Positions 8,573 through 17,842 of a DNA stretch of 42,047 nt are shown piece by piece. Source of the stretch: Aquimarina muelleri DSM 19832. GTDB lineage: Bacteria; Bacteroidota; Bacteroidia; Flavobacteriales; Flavobacteriaceae. The stretch lies in assembly GCF_000430665.1 (NCBI RefSeq), contig NZ_AUML01000042.1, forward strand, positions 1 through 42,047, written 5' to 3'. The position numbers and the translations under genes are program-made. The stretch's first letter is position 1, and each line of letters opens with the position of its first letter. The notes beneath the pieces were generated by a model. The model saw only the letters and a list, made by a program, of their open reading frames with translations, did not search any database and was not told where the DNA came from.

Positions 8573-8995
8573 ATGGTACTTTCTTTAGTAGACGATGATG
8601 AGATATTTCAATTTATAATTTCTCGATGTATAGCAAATATTGATTCCTCGATTAGGGTTAAATTATTTAAGGATGGGGAAGAAGGTATTAATTATCTACG
8701 AACTAATTTAGGGTTATTAGATGAGTTGCCCGATATCATTTTGTTAGATATTAATATGCCATTCATGGATGGATGGCAATTTTTAAAAGAATTTCAATAC
8801 TTAAAACCTTCTTTAGAAAAGAAAATTTTTATTTACTTACTTACTTCCTCAAAAAATCCAGAGGATTTAAATAGAGCTAAGCAAATTGGTGAGCTTACAG
8901 GGTATTTGGTAAAACCTATTACCAGAGCAGAGCTACAAACTCTAATAGAAAAATTTCCACTAGAGTCTTGGTATAAGGAGTCTTGTGCTTCGTAG
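8573..8995 (+). CDS. Single-domain response regulator (receiver only)
   Basis: This encodes 140 residues and is only a CheY-like receiver. The acidic pocket is Asp7-Asp9, the phospho-acceptor is Asp59 (ILLDINMP), with Thr91 (LLTSS) and Lys114 (LVKPI). No DNA-binding or enzymatic output domain follows, so output must go through a partner protein. AAGAAGG ends 2 bp before the ATG, which is unusually close for a Shine-Dalgarno. The gene is co-transcribed with the upstream kinase, its obvious cognate. Receiver families of this kind with an expanded beta4-alpha4 region are common in flavobacteria. Confidence -1.
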   Translation: MVLSLVDDDEIFQFIISRCIANIDSSIRVKLFKDGEEGINYLRTNLGLLDELPDIILLDINMPFMDGWQFLKEFQYLKPSLEKKIFIYLLTSSKNPEDLNRAKQIGELTGYLVKPITRAELQTLIEKFPLESWYKESCAS

Positions 8996-9160
8996 AAATA
9001 TTTTTTATTTATCGAATTTCCAGAAATATAAAAAATAGATTAAACTTCATTTTTAGATAATTTAGTAATTTCATTTAGAGATCAGGGATCTGTAGATTAT
9101 ATGCGTTTGTAAGTTAAAAATATAGCTACTGGATGATCTATACCTTTTTTATCCGAACTA

Positions 9161-9194
9161 TTGTATTATCGGTTGTATTTATTATTTACCTTTG
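9161..9194 (+). promoter_or_regulatory. Bacteroidota-type promoter of queE (TTG-N23-TAccTTTG)
   Basis: The -7 box TACCTTTG spans 9187-9194 and a candidate -33 TTG is at 9161-9163. Transcription from such a box begins about 5-8 bases later, almost on the ATG at 9202. The queE mRNA would therefore have little or no leader, and the start upstream of this box (9133) is excluded. Confidence -1.
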
Positions 9195-9201
9195 CATTCT
9201 T

Positions 9202-9831
9202 ATGCAAGAGAGAGTACAAAAATTGGTTAATATTGGTAAGATGCTTCCTTTAATGGAAGAGTTTTATACCATTCAAGGAGAAGGATTTCATAAAGGAACA
9301 GCAGCGTATTTTATAAGAATAGGAGGATGTGATGTAGGGTGCCACTGGTGTGATGTAAAAGAAAGTTGGAATGCAGATTTACATCCCCCTACAGATACAG
9401 ATTTAATAGTAAGCAATGCATTAAAATATAGTGATGTGATTGTAGTTACTGGAGGAGAGCCTCTTACATGGGATATGACATTGTTAACAGAAGGACTTAA
9501 GAGTAAAGGCGCTAAAACACATATCGAAACTTCAGGAGCTTATCCATTAACAGGAATATGGGATTGGATTTGTCTTTCACCTAAAAAAATAAAACTTCCA
9601 CAACAAGAAATTTATGAAAAAGCAGATGAGTTAAAATGTATTATATATAATAACAATGATTTTGTTTTTGCAGAAGAGCAGGCTTCTGAGGTTTCAGAGA
9701 ATTGTGTGTTGTACCTTCAGCCTGAATGGAGTGTTCGTGAAAAAATAATTCCTTTAATAGTAGATTATGTTATGAAAAATCCAAAATGGAAAGTTTCTCT
9801 CCAAACACATAAGTACTTAAATATCCCATAA
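9202..9831 (+). CDS. queE: 7-carboxy-7-deazaguanine synthase (radical SAM)
   Basis: This encodes 209 residues. The radical-SAM cluster motif is CDVGCHWC (Cys43, Cys47, Cys50), preceded by the QueE-typical YTIQGEGFHKGTAAYFIRIGGC. TGGEPL (83-88) is the SAM-binding glycine motif. QueE converts 6-carboxytetrahydropterin to 7-carboxy-7-deazaguanine in the queuosine/PreQ0 pathway. The start at 9202 is chosen over 9133 because a consensus -7 box lies just upstream and the extra N-terminus would be an unexpected hydrophobic segment. No other queuosine gene is in the window. The next genes downstream are the small peptides, and nothing suggests QueE modifies them. Confidence -1.
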   Translation: MQERVQKLVNIGKMLPLMEEFYTIQGEGFHKGTAAYFIRIGGCDVGCHWCDVKESWNADLHPPTDTDLIVSNALKYSDVIVVTGGEPLTWDMTLLTEGLKSKGAKTHIETSGAYPLTGIWDWICLSPKKIKLPQQEIYEKADELKCIIYNNNDFVFAEEQASEVSENCVLYLQPEWSVREKIIPLIVDYVMKNPKWKVSLQTHKYLNIP

Positions 9832-10027
9832 TATTTTAAAATTTAGTGACTTACAAGATTTTTTAGTTGTTTATACAAGTATTTGCAATCTAATTTATTA
9901 CGTAGAAACCATCTTAAGACAAAGGTTTTTGTTTTTTTGAATTTTTAAATAGAAGGAAAAAGACTACTATTATTTTATTTTTTAAGCTTATGGAAGTATT
10001 TCAGCATATTTATTTTGTATTTATGTC

Positions 10028-10113
10028 GAAAACCTAAAATTTATATATTAATTAACTTTAAATAAATGTTAATTGTTTCTATTTTTACATAACTAACTTA
10101 AAATAAAACAATT
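10028..10113 (+). promoter_or_regulatory. Upstream region of peptide gene 1
   Basis: TCGAAAA at 10028 lies 86 bp before the ATG, and ATCGAAAA occurs at nearly the same distance upstream of peptide gene 2 (TCG at 10684, 88 bp before the ATG). Both also share TGTTAATT and the start context (A)ACA(A/T)TATGAGA. The -7 box is weak: TAACTTAA, 18 bp after a TTG, is the best match. Confidence is limited to the shared motifs. Confidence -1.
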
Positions 10114-10212
10114 ATGAGAAATTCATACTTCATTTCTGGGTTAAACTTTAAATCTTTTATTAATTTTTTAAAAGAATTACCAGGAGCTTCTCTTTATGCT
10201 ATGCGTAGATAA
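10114..10212 (+). CDS. Small peptide 1 of a three-member 32-residue paralogous family
   Basis: ATG to TAA gives exactly 32 codons. The C-terminal half reads FLKELPGASLYAMRR. Aligned without gaps to the ORFs at 10772 and 11149, it shares M1, Y5, K13, F18, L19, K20, L22, P23, A25, A29 and R32 with both, and 14 of 32 residues with each. The peptide is an amphipathic or cationic helix candidate with a proline break at 23 and a basic C-terminus. It has no signal peptide, no double-glycine leader and no cysteine. A strong intrinsic terminator begins 48 bp after the stop, so the transcript should be only about 200 nt and the ORF is not a leader for a downstream gene. I recognise no family and the function is unknown. 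The coding call rests on the paralogue conservation. Confidence -1.
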   Translation: MRNSYFISGLNFKSFINFLKELPGASLYAMRR

Positions 10213-10259
10213 TACATAATAGAACTAGAGAAGTTAGATACACTACTATTAAAAAATCT

Positions 10260-10300
10260 AAAAAAGACCATTTAGCATTAGCTAAATGGTCTTTTTTATG
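10260..10300 (+). terminator. Intrinsic terminator after peptide gene 1
   Basis: AAAAAGACCATTTAGC (10261-10276), loop ATTA, GCTAAATGGTCTTTTT (10281-10296): a 16-bp perfect stem ending in a T-run. It closes the peptide 1 transcript. Confidence -1.
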
Positions 10301-10737
10301 TTAAAAAAATAAAAGAAAACAGTATTGAATTGCTTAATAAACTTGCTTTAAAGTTAAGAACACAATAAAAACTGAAATTTTCCTAGTTCATAATAACATT
10401 ATTATGTTAAGCTAAAAAGCATACGGTAGTTTTGGCGTCAGAGCTTGAAGTAGTTTTAAGTTACAATAAATTTCTATTATATGATATGTATTTAAGTTGT
10501 ACATGAGAATTCTAACCCTATTTGTCTACTTTTTAATGATAATAGTATTTTTTGAGAGAAGTTATAAAATTAAAAAGGGGGAGAAAACCCCTAAAAACTA
10601 ATCTTTTACCGTAGGAATTTTCTTTTTACTTGTAGATGAAAACCTTTGAAATAATGATTATGGCGTTTTTAGTGTTATTTATATCGAAAATTTACTTTTA
10701 TGAATGTTAATTTTTTTAGACTAGCTCAATTGCATAT
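10301..10737. other. Region between peptide genes 1 and 2
   Basis: No conventional gene is present. It holds a 7-bp stem CATAATA (10389-10395) / TATTATG (10400-10406), the G/C clamp GGGG...CCCC at about 10577-10591 without a T-run, and an unsupported 32-codon hydrophobic ORF (10503-10601) that does not resemble the peptide family. Confidence -1.
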
Positions 10738-10745
10738 TATCTTTG
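10738..10745 (+). promoter_or_regulatory. -7 box TAtcTTTG of peptide gene 2
   Basis: TATCTTTG is a perfect match to the Bacteroidota TAnnTTTG -7 element, 26 bp before the ATG at 10772. It predicts a leader of about 20 nt and supports expression of this ORF from its own promoter. Confidence -1.
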
Positions 10746-10771
10746 TATAACAAAATATAAATCAAAACATT

Positions 10772-10870
10772 ATGAGACTATTTTACGGTATTATGGTTAT
10801 TGATATTAAAGCATTAAAAGTGTTTTTGAAACAATTACCATCGGCTTGTAGTGATGCAATCCGTAGATAA
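10772..10870 (+). CDS. Small peptide 2 of the 32-residue paralogous family
   Basis: ATG to TAA gives 32 codons, the same length as peptides 1 and 3. The C-terminal half reads FLKQLPSACSDAIRR. It is the only member with a cysteine (Cys26). It shares 14 of 32 residues with each paralogue, concentrated in the FLKxLPxA core and the C-terminal AxxR. Codons for the core differ synonymously between copies (Leu19 TTA versus TTG, Pro23 CCA versus CCT), so the protein rather than the DNA appears to be conserved. A consensus -7 box precedes it. No clear terminator is visible downstream. The family is not recognised. Confidence -1.
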   Translation: MRLFYGIMVIDIKALKVFLKQLPSACSDAIRR

Positions 10871-11080
10871 TAATATTTTTTAAAGTTGTTGAGGGACAAT
10901 TTAAAAAAAGATACAGACAAAATATAAAATTTTGTTACGTATTTGTAAAAGAATTAAAGGGATTATCCTATTTTTCTTCTATAAAATGACAATAAGACGA
11001 ATAACTAACAGTTTGTAAATGAGGTTTTTGTGCCTATCATCGAGAAAACCTTAGTTTATGTCTAAAATGTATAAAAAACA

Positions 11081-11111
11081 TTGAAAATCAGTTATATAGA
11101 TATTATATTTA
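11081..11111 (+). promoter_or_regulatory. Probable promoter of peptide gene 3 (TTG-N20-TAtaTTTa)
   Basis: TTG at 11081-11083 and TATATTTA at 11104-11111 resemble the -33/-7 pair with 20-bp spacing. The final G of the -7 box is replaced by A, so this is a weaker match than for peptide 2. Confidence -1.
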
Positions 11112-11148
11112 TGTAAACTTTTATTATTAATTATTAAAAAAAGAATAT

Positions 11149-11247
11149 ATGGGGCTATTTTACACAAAATTTAGAGTAACTTTTAAAGTTGTAATGGACT
11201 TTTTAAAAGAATTGCCTGAGGCATCAGGTCATGCTATCCACAGGTAA
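11149..11247 (+). CDS. Small peptide 3 of the 32-residue paralogous family
   Basis: ATG to TAA gives 32 codons and the C-terminal half reads FLKELPEASGHAIHR. It aligns without gaps to peptides 1 and 2, with 11 columns identical in all three. AAAGAATAT precedes the start without a classical Shine-Dalgarno, as usual in Bacteroidota. A terminator hairpin at 11305-11346, shared with the convergent DUF2911 gene, ends the transcript about 60 bp after the stop. Hence this is also a free-standing mini-gene and not an attenuator peptide. The function is unknown. Confidence -1.
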   Translation: MGLFYTKFRVTFKVVMDFLKELPEASGHAIHR

Positions 11248-11304
11248 AAAAAAAGGAAGGAATATGTTATTATATCTTTCAGGATACTAATAGCAAAGTT
11301 GAGG

Positions 11305-11346
11305 AAAAAATAGCTTGAAAATTAAATTTTCAAGCTATTTTTTTAT
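11305..11346. terminator. Bidirectional terminator between peptide gene 3 and the DUF2911 gene
   Basis: AAAAAATAGCTTGAAAAT on the left pairs with ATTTTCAAGCTATTTTTT on the right, with A-runs and T-runs on both sides. It fits convergent termination of the plus-strand peptide gene and the minus-strand DUF2911 gene. Confidence -1.
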
Positions 11347-11350
11347 AAAA

Positions 11351-11884
11351 TTATAAGTAAAAAGGAACTTCTATACGTGTAGTATCCCATCCCATGATCA
11401 TATGGTAGCCTTTGTCTACTTTATTAAATGTAATAGAAAAAACCTCTAATTCTTCACCGTTTGCAACTGGTACTTTAATTCTTGCAACATCTTTCTTCTC
11501 ATCATACGTATAAGCTCCCCAACTATCCAAATCAGAGTTTATAATAATAGTCCATTCTTTTTCTCCAGGAATAGTAAATAAAGAGTATGTTCCTGCTTTT
11601 ATGCTTTTATCTCCCATTTTGACATCCTCAAAGAATTTTATTTCGGTAGCTTCATCAGCACCTGTTCTCCATACTTTATCAAATGCAGCTAGATTACCAA
11701 AGATTTTACGCCCCTTTTTTTGAGGACGACTATATATTACTTTAATTTTTGGTTTTGCAGCTCTTTCTTTTTTTGCATAAGAAATATCAGTAGGACTTTT
11801 TTGTAGTTCTGCAAATTTTTGAGCATTTATAGAAGATAAAGTGCCTAGAAACATTACAACCATTAATAAGAGTGATTTTTTCAT
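11351..11884 (-). CDS. DUF2911-domain secreted protein
   Basis: This encodes 177 residues. A Sec signal peptide ends near INAQ (about residue 21). The mature part is a DUF2911 domain with its typical YSRPQKKGRKIFGNL, VWRTGADEATEI, IKAGTYSLFTIPGEKEWTII and WGAYTYDEKKDVARI motifs. DUF2911 proteins are widespread periplasmic or outer-envelope proteins of Bacteroidota with no established biochemical role. The family call is firm. It stands alone, convergent with peptide gene 3. Confidence -1.
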   Translation of the reverse strand: MKKSLLLMVVMFLGTLSSINAQKFAELQKSPTDISYAKKERAAKPKIKVIYSRPQKKGRKIFGNLAAFDKVWRTGADEATEIKFFEDVKMGDKSIKAGTYSLFTIPGEKEWTIIINSDLDSWGAYTYDEKKDVARIKVPVANGEELEVFSITFNKVDKGYHMIMGWDTTRIEVPFYL

Positions 11885-12161
11885 AACGTGAATTTAATTT
11901 TTAATTATAAATGTAAAGATATTAGTGAACTTACAAGAGAAATGTTAATCAAGTCTATAAATTCTGTTAAATGTTTTGAGTACTAAATTGATATAGGTAA
12001 CAGTTTGATGTTTCTCTAAGAGAATGGTTATTTAAAAGTGATGTTTTTATTGTTATTTTTTATTTTTGATATTAATTAGTAATCTAATATGTGTTTATTG
12101 TTTTTATTATGTAGTTATAATTGCATTTTTGGCTTCATAATCATAGATAAATAATAGAAAT

Positions 12162-13826
12162 ATGTGTGGAATTGTTTGCGCTTTTGATATTAAGCAGGAT
12201 GTAGAGGTTTTAAGGCCTCAACTATTAGAAATGTCTAAAAAAATTCGACATAGAGGCCCAGACTGGAGTGGTATTTACTCTAATGAAAATGCGATTTTAG
12301 CACATGAGAGATTAGCTATTGTTGATCCAGTTTCAGGTAAACAACCTTTGTTTAGTGCGGATAAAAAATTAGTGCTTGCTGCAAACGGAGAGATTTATAA
12401 TCATAGAAAACTACGAAAGCAATTTGAAGGGGTGTATGATTTTCAAACAGAATCAGATTGTGAAGTGATTTTAGCGTTATACCAAGAAAAAGGAGTAGAA
12501 TTCTTAGATGATTTAAATGGTATTTTTGCATTTGCATTATATGATGTCGAAAAGGATACGTATTTTATCGCTAGAGATCATATGGGGATTATCCCTTTAT
12601 ATATAGGGTGGGATCAAAACGGAACTTTTTATGTAGCTTCGGAATTAAAAGCTTTAGAGGGAGTTTGTACTAAAATAGAATTGTTTCCTCCAGGACATTA
12701 TTTGAGTAGTATAGATGGAGAATTTAAAAAATGGTATGTAAGAGATTGGGTAGATTATGATGCTGTAAAAGATAATCAAACTAGTATTGATGAGGTTAGA
12801 GATGCTTTGGAAGCTGCAGTTCATAGGCAGTTGATGTCCGACGTTCCTTACGGGGTGTTGTTGTCTGGTGGTCTAGATTCTTCTGTTACTTCTGCTATTG
12901 CAAAAAAATATGCAGAAAAACGAATAGAATCTGGAGATACAAAAGATGCATGGTGGCCAAAATTGCATTCTTTTTCAGTAGGATTAGAAGGTTCTCCTGA
13001 TTTAGAAGCAGCTCAAAAAGTAGCAGATCATATTGGAACAGTGCATCATGAAATTAAATTTACTATTCAAGAAGGTTTAGACGCTATAAAAGATGTCGTA
13101 TATAATTTAGAAACCTATGATATAACTACTATTAGAGCATCTACACCAATGTATTTAATGGCAAGAGTTATTAAATCTATGGGAGTAAAAATGGTATTGT
13201 CTGGAGAAGGAGCAGATGAAATTTTCGGAGGCTATCTGTATTTTCATAAGGCACCAAATGCAAAGGAATTTCATGAAGAAACGGTGCGTAAACTTAGTAA
13301 ACTCCATATGTATGATTGCTTGCGGGCAAATAAATCACTTGCAGCATGGGGGATAGAAGGTAGAGTGCCATTTTTGGATAAAGAATTTATGGATGTAGCA
13401 ATGCGTATTAACCCTCAAGATAAAATGATTAATGGCGAAAGAATGGAAAAATGGGTTATTCGAAAAGCTTTTGAGTCTTATTTGCCAGAAAGTGTGGCTT
13501 GGAGACAAAAAGAGCAGTTTTCTGATGGAGTAGGCTATAGTTGGATAGATACCTTAAAAGAAGTGGTAGATATAGAGGTTACAGACGAACAAATGGCTAA
13601 TGCTCATTTTAGATTCCCTATTCAAACACCTCAAAATAAAGAAGAGTTTTATTATCGCTCTATTTTTGAAGAACATTTCCCTAGTGATACTGCAGCTTTA
13701 TGTGTTCCTCAAGAACCATCAGTGGCATGTAGTACAAAAATAGCATTAGAATGGGATGAGGCTTTTAAGAACATGAATGACCCTAGTGGGAGAGCGGTTA
13801 CTAATGTACATGAAGAAGCTTATTAG
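12162..13826 (+). CDS. asnB: Asparagine synthase B, glutamine-hydrolysing
   Basis: This encodes 554 residues, the E. coli AsnB length. The class II glutaminase domain starts with the nucleophile Cys2 (MCGIVCAFD), which becomes N-terminal after Met removal. RGPDWSG (31-37) and NGEIYNH (75-81) bind glutamine. The synthetase domain has the pyrophosphate loop SGGLDSS (235-241), SVGLEGSPD and SGEGADEIFGGY. It makes asparagine, AMP and PPi from aspartate, glutamine and ATP in the cytoplasm. The gene is monocistronic, with a hairpin terminator just after the stop. Confidence -1.
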   Translation: MCGIVCAFDIKQDVEVLRPQLLEMSKKIRHRGPDWSGIYSNENAILAHERLAIVDPVSGKQPLFSADKKLVLAANGEIYNHRKLRKQFEGVYDFQTESDCEVILALYQEKGVEFLDDLNGIFAFALYDVEKDTYFIARDHMGIIPLYIGWDQNGTFYVASELKALEGVCTKIELFPPGHYLSSIDGEFKKWYVRDWVDYDAVKDNQTSIDEVRDALEAAVHRQLMSDVPYGVLLSGGLDSSVTSAIAKKYAEKRIESGDTKDAWWPKLHSFSVGLEGSPDLEAAQKVADHIGTVHHEIKFTIQEGLDAIKDVVYNLETYDITTIRASTPMYLMARVIKSMGVKMVLSGEGADEIFGGYLYFHKAPNAKEFHEETVRKLSKLHMYDCLRANKSLAAWGIEGRVPFLDKEFMDVAMRINPQDKMINGERMEKWVIRKAFESYLPESVAWRQKEQFSDGVGYSWIDTLKEVVDIEVTDEQMANAHFRFPIQTPQNKEEFYYRSIFEEHFPSDTAALCVPQEPSVACSTKIALEWDEAFKNMNDPSGRAVTNVHEEAY

Positions 13827-13864
13827 ATAGAAAACCAGAAATATGAGTTAATAGAATTAAGTAT

Positions 13865-13895
13865 AAAATCCCTGTATTATATATTCAGGGTTTTA
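13865..13895 (+). terminator. Probable terminator of asnB
   Basis: AAAATCCCTG pairs with CAGGGTTTT (one bulged T), loop of about 11 bases, with T-rich 3' side, 39 bp after the asnB stop. Confidence -1.
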
Positions 13896-13912
13896 TTCCA
13901 TAAAGATGAAAT

Positions 13913-13951
13913 CATAAACAAGCTACAAAGATTAATTGTAGCTTGTTTATG
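13913..13951. repeat. Perfect 16-bp-arm inverted repeat downstream of asnB
   Basis: CATAAACAAGCTACAA (13913-13928), 7-base loop, TTGTAGCTTGTTTATG (13936-13951). The stem is long and perfect but no T-run follows on either strand, so it is not a typical terminator. It may be a second termination or RNA-stabilising element, or a mobile-element remnant. Confidence -1.
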
Positions 13952-14017
13952 TAAAAAAGTAAATATTCTTGTTTTTAAAATATGGAATCAGTTGCTTCTA
14001 TATTCTCCTTCTTGTTT

Positions 14018-14182
14018 CTATTCATTATTTTGTAAAGTAAAAAAATAGCCATCATATGTTACTTTGTCGCCTATAGAATAAGATTGTTCAGAAGCATATG
14101 GAAATATTTCATCACAGATATCGCTAGGGTTTCTGTCATTAGGGTATTCTTTATTAGTGCCTTCGATATCTAAAGGAGGCTT
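14018..14182 (-). pseudogene. C-terminal fragment of an unidentified protein gene
   Basis: On the minus strand, 54 codons end in TAG (14018-14020). They read KPPLDIEGTNKEY, then a segment with NDRNPSDICDEIFPY, then YSIGDKVTYDGYFFTLQNN. There is no start codon. The frame passes upstream into the dispersed repeat at 14184-14245 and stops just beyond it. The amino-acid composition looks like real protein. The C-x-Y-x-GDKVTYDGY pattern is reminiscent of small carbohydrate-binding (CBM5/12-type) domains, but this is only a resemblance. It is probably the leftover of a gene whose 5' part was lost, with the repeat at the breakpoint. Confidence -1.
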
Positions 14183-14183
14183 G

Positions 14184-14245
14184 CCTCGAAAACAAAATAT
14201 ATTTTCGAAAGCATACCTCGTGAGCTTGCTCCGAGGTTATTAATT
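14184..14245 (+). repeat. Dispersed two-hairpin repeat, copy 1
   Basis: About 62 bp. Hairpin A pairs TCGAAAA with TTTTCGA. Hairpin B is ACCTCG...CGAGGT around a tgagcttgct-like loop. The tail reads TATTAATT. Nearly the same sequence occurs at 29561-29621 and 38689-38750, all on the plus strand and all intergenic. Confidence -1.
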
Positions 14246-14582
14246 TTAAAGAATATTATTGTTCGCTGGCTTAAACTTGTTAACCTACTATCTATTATAA
14301 GTTACTTGTTGATTTTGTTGTAAATTATGGTAATAACAAACTAAGCTGATATTCTTTTCTTTAGACTTGTGGCGGGTATTTATCATTAGAAAAGGTTTGT
14401 TATTTATATTTTTCGATTTCTAAAGCGGTTAGAGTGATTTAAGGAATATTTTATAAACTAAGAAATACTTTGGAATTCGATTTAAGATGGTTTTTATCGT
14501 TTTTAAGAGTGTTTTTTTGTTTCTTAGTACTATTTCTTAATTAATTGTTGATAACTCGTTAAATCCTTCTTGATAAAACCCT

Positions 14583-14611
14583 TTGATACTTTTGCTCTTT
14601 TTTTATCTTTG
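14583..14611 (+). promoter_or_regulatory. gyrB promoter (TTG-N18-TAtcTTTG)
   Basis: TTG at 14583-14585, 18-bp spacer, and TATCTTTG at 14604-14611, a perfect Bacteroidota -33/-7 pair 38 bp before the gyrB ATG. Confidence -1.
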
Positions 14612-14634
14612 TTTGTTGTCAAAAAATAAAATAA

Positions 14635-16590
<1,956 letters not shown>

Positions 16591-16612
16591 TACTTTTAGA
16601 GTTATATTTAAG

Positions 16613-16646
16613 ATCCGCTATATATTGGTATAGCGGATTTTTTTTA
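16613..16646 (+). terminator. gyrB terminator
   Basis: ATCCGCTATA (16613-16622), 6-base loop, TATAGCGGAT (16629-16638), then a run of T. Confidence -1.
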
Positions 16647-16731
16647 TATTGCAAACCCTTATTATGTTGATTAAAATTTAAAAATTGCATGTTTGTAATT
16701 TAAAATTTAATTGGTGTTAAATCCAAATCTT

Positions 16732-17733
16732 ATGAAAAAATGTACTTTGCTATTAGTGCTACTACTTAATCATATCAGTTATGCACAGACAGAGATTGAT
16801 CAAATTCTAGAAATTGGGATTGAAAATGCACAAAGATTTAGTAAAGATTATTTTGCGTCAGCAGGAGAGTCTTTGGTAAATGCTATGTCAAATGGATGGT
16901 ATAGTACAGCAAAGACAAAAAAACTATGGCATTTTGAGGCTGGCATTGTCGGTAATCTTTCTTTCGTGAGGGAGGAAAAACAATCATTTATAATGAATAC
17001 TGCAGAGTATACAGGCTTAACATTTAGAGATGGATCTAATAGTCAAAGTGTTAGTAATGCTCTTGGGTCAAGTCAAAATGATATAACTGTTGTTTTTAAT
17101 GAAGGAACTCCAGAAGAAGTAGAAGTAGTGTTGCCAAATGGTATAGGGGATTCAGAAACTAACTCTTTACCAAGTGGATTTATTCAAGGATCTTTAGGTT
17201 TGATTAAAAGTACTGAAATTAAAATACGGTTTTTACCAAAAATTAAGGCAGTGCAAGGTGCAGAGATACAATTGTATGGTGTTGCTTTTCAACACGAATT
17301 TACAGATTGGGTTTTTCCATTAAAGAGGTGGCCTGTACATCTTTCTGCATTGTTAGGGTATACTAATGTAAAAGGTTTTTATGATATCGAAGGAGATGAT
17401 AGTGTTTTAGGAACAGGCAGGGAAGTACGTTTAGTTACAAATTCTTGGTTACTTACAAGTATCGTATCTACCAAATTTCCTGTTTTTAATGTTTATGGCG
17501 GGTTGGGTTATTATTTTGGTTCTAGTAATGCAGATGTATTAGGGGTTTATCAAATTCAAAAAGGACCATTAAGATCACAAACTATTGAAAACCCAATAAG
17601 TGTAAAGAGTAAAACAAAAGGTGTAAAAGCATCTATAGGAGCAAAAGCTAAATTTGGTATTTTTAGTGCAAACTTAGATTATACCCTTCAAAACTATAAT
17701 AACTTTTCTCTAGGGCTTAATTTTGGCTGGTAA
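16732..17733 (+). CDS. DUF6588-type outer-membrane beta-barrel protein
   Basis: This encodes 333 residues from MKKCTLLLVLLL. An upstream in-frame start at 16711 is less likely because it would add seven polar residues before the signal peptide. The signal peptide ends near SYAQ (about 18). The mature protein alternates amphipathic strands with a C-terminal SLGLNFGW ending in an aromatic residue, as outer-membrane barrels do. The YFASAGESLVNAMSNGWYSTA start of the mature region is what I associate with the DUF6588 family of Bacteroidota. The function is unknown. It lies between gyrB and mdh, each with its own signals. Confidence -1.
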   Translation: MKKCTLLLVLLLNHISYAQTEIDQILEIGIENAQRFSKDYFASAGESLVNAMSNGWYSTAKTKKLWHFEAGIVGNLSFVREEKQSFIMNTAEYTGLTFRDGSNSQSVSNALGSSQNDITVVFNEGTPEEVEVVLPNGIGDSETNSLPSGFIQGSLGLIKSTEIKIRFLPKIKAVQGAEIQLYGVAFQHEFTDWVFPLKRWPVHLSALLGYTNVKGFYDIEGDDSVLGTGREVRLVTNSWLLTSIVSTKFPVFNVYGGLGYYFGSSNADVLGVYQIQKGPLRSQTIENPISVKSKTKGVKASIGAKAKFGIFSANLDYTLQNYNNFSLGLNFGW

Positions 17734-17842
17734 TTAACAGTCTATTTGTTAATTAATTCATCAAAGAATTTGTATTTTCGCGAGGGTATTGAAGTTATTT
17801 CAGTATAAAGTATAAATATTAATCAAAATAAGACATAAAACG

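Noticed and set aside
10114..10300. Peptide ORFs as leader peptides of attenuators
   Set aside because: No structural gene follows the terminators. The transcript of peptide 3 runs convergently into the DUF2911 gene, so there is nothing to attenuate.
10503..10601. A 32-codon plus-strand ORF between peptide genes 1 and 2 encoding a hydrophobic segment with a Lys-rich tail
   Set aside because: It has the same length by coincidence but shares none of the conserved family columns after M1 and R2. It has no clear -7 box or terminator. A small membrane peptide cannot be excluded but is not supported.
9202..11247. QueE as a radical-SAM maturase for the three peptides (a RiPP system)
   Set aside because: The protein has the complete QueE signature without a SPASM or peptide-recognition domain. 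It has its own promoter, and 283 bp separate it from the first peptide gene. The peptides show no typical leader/core layout.
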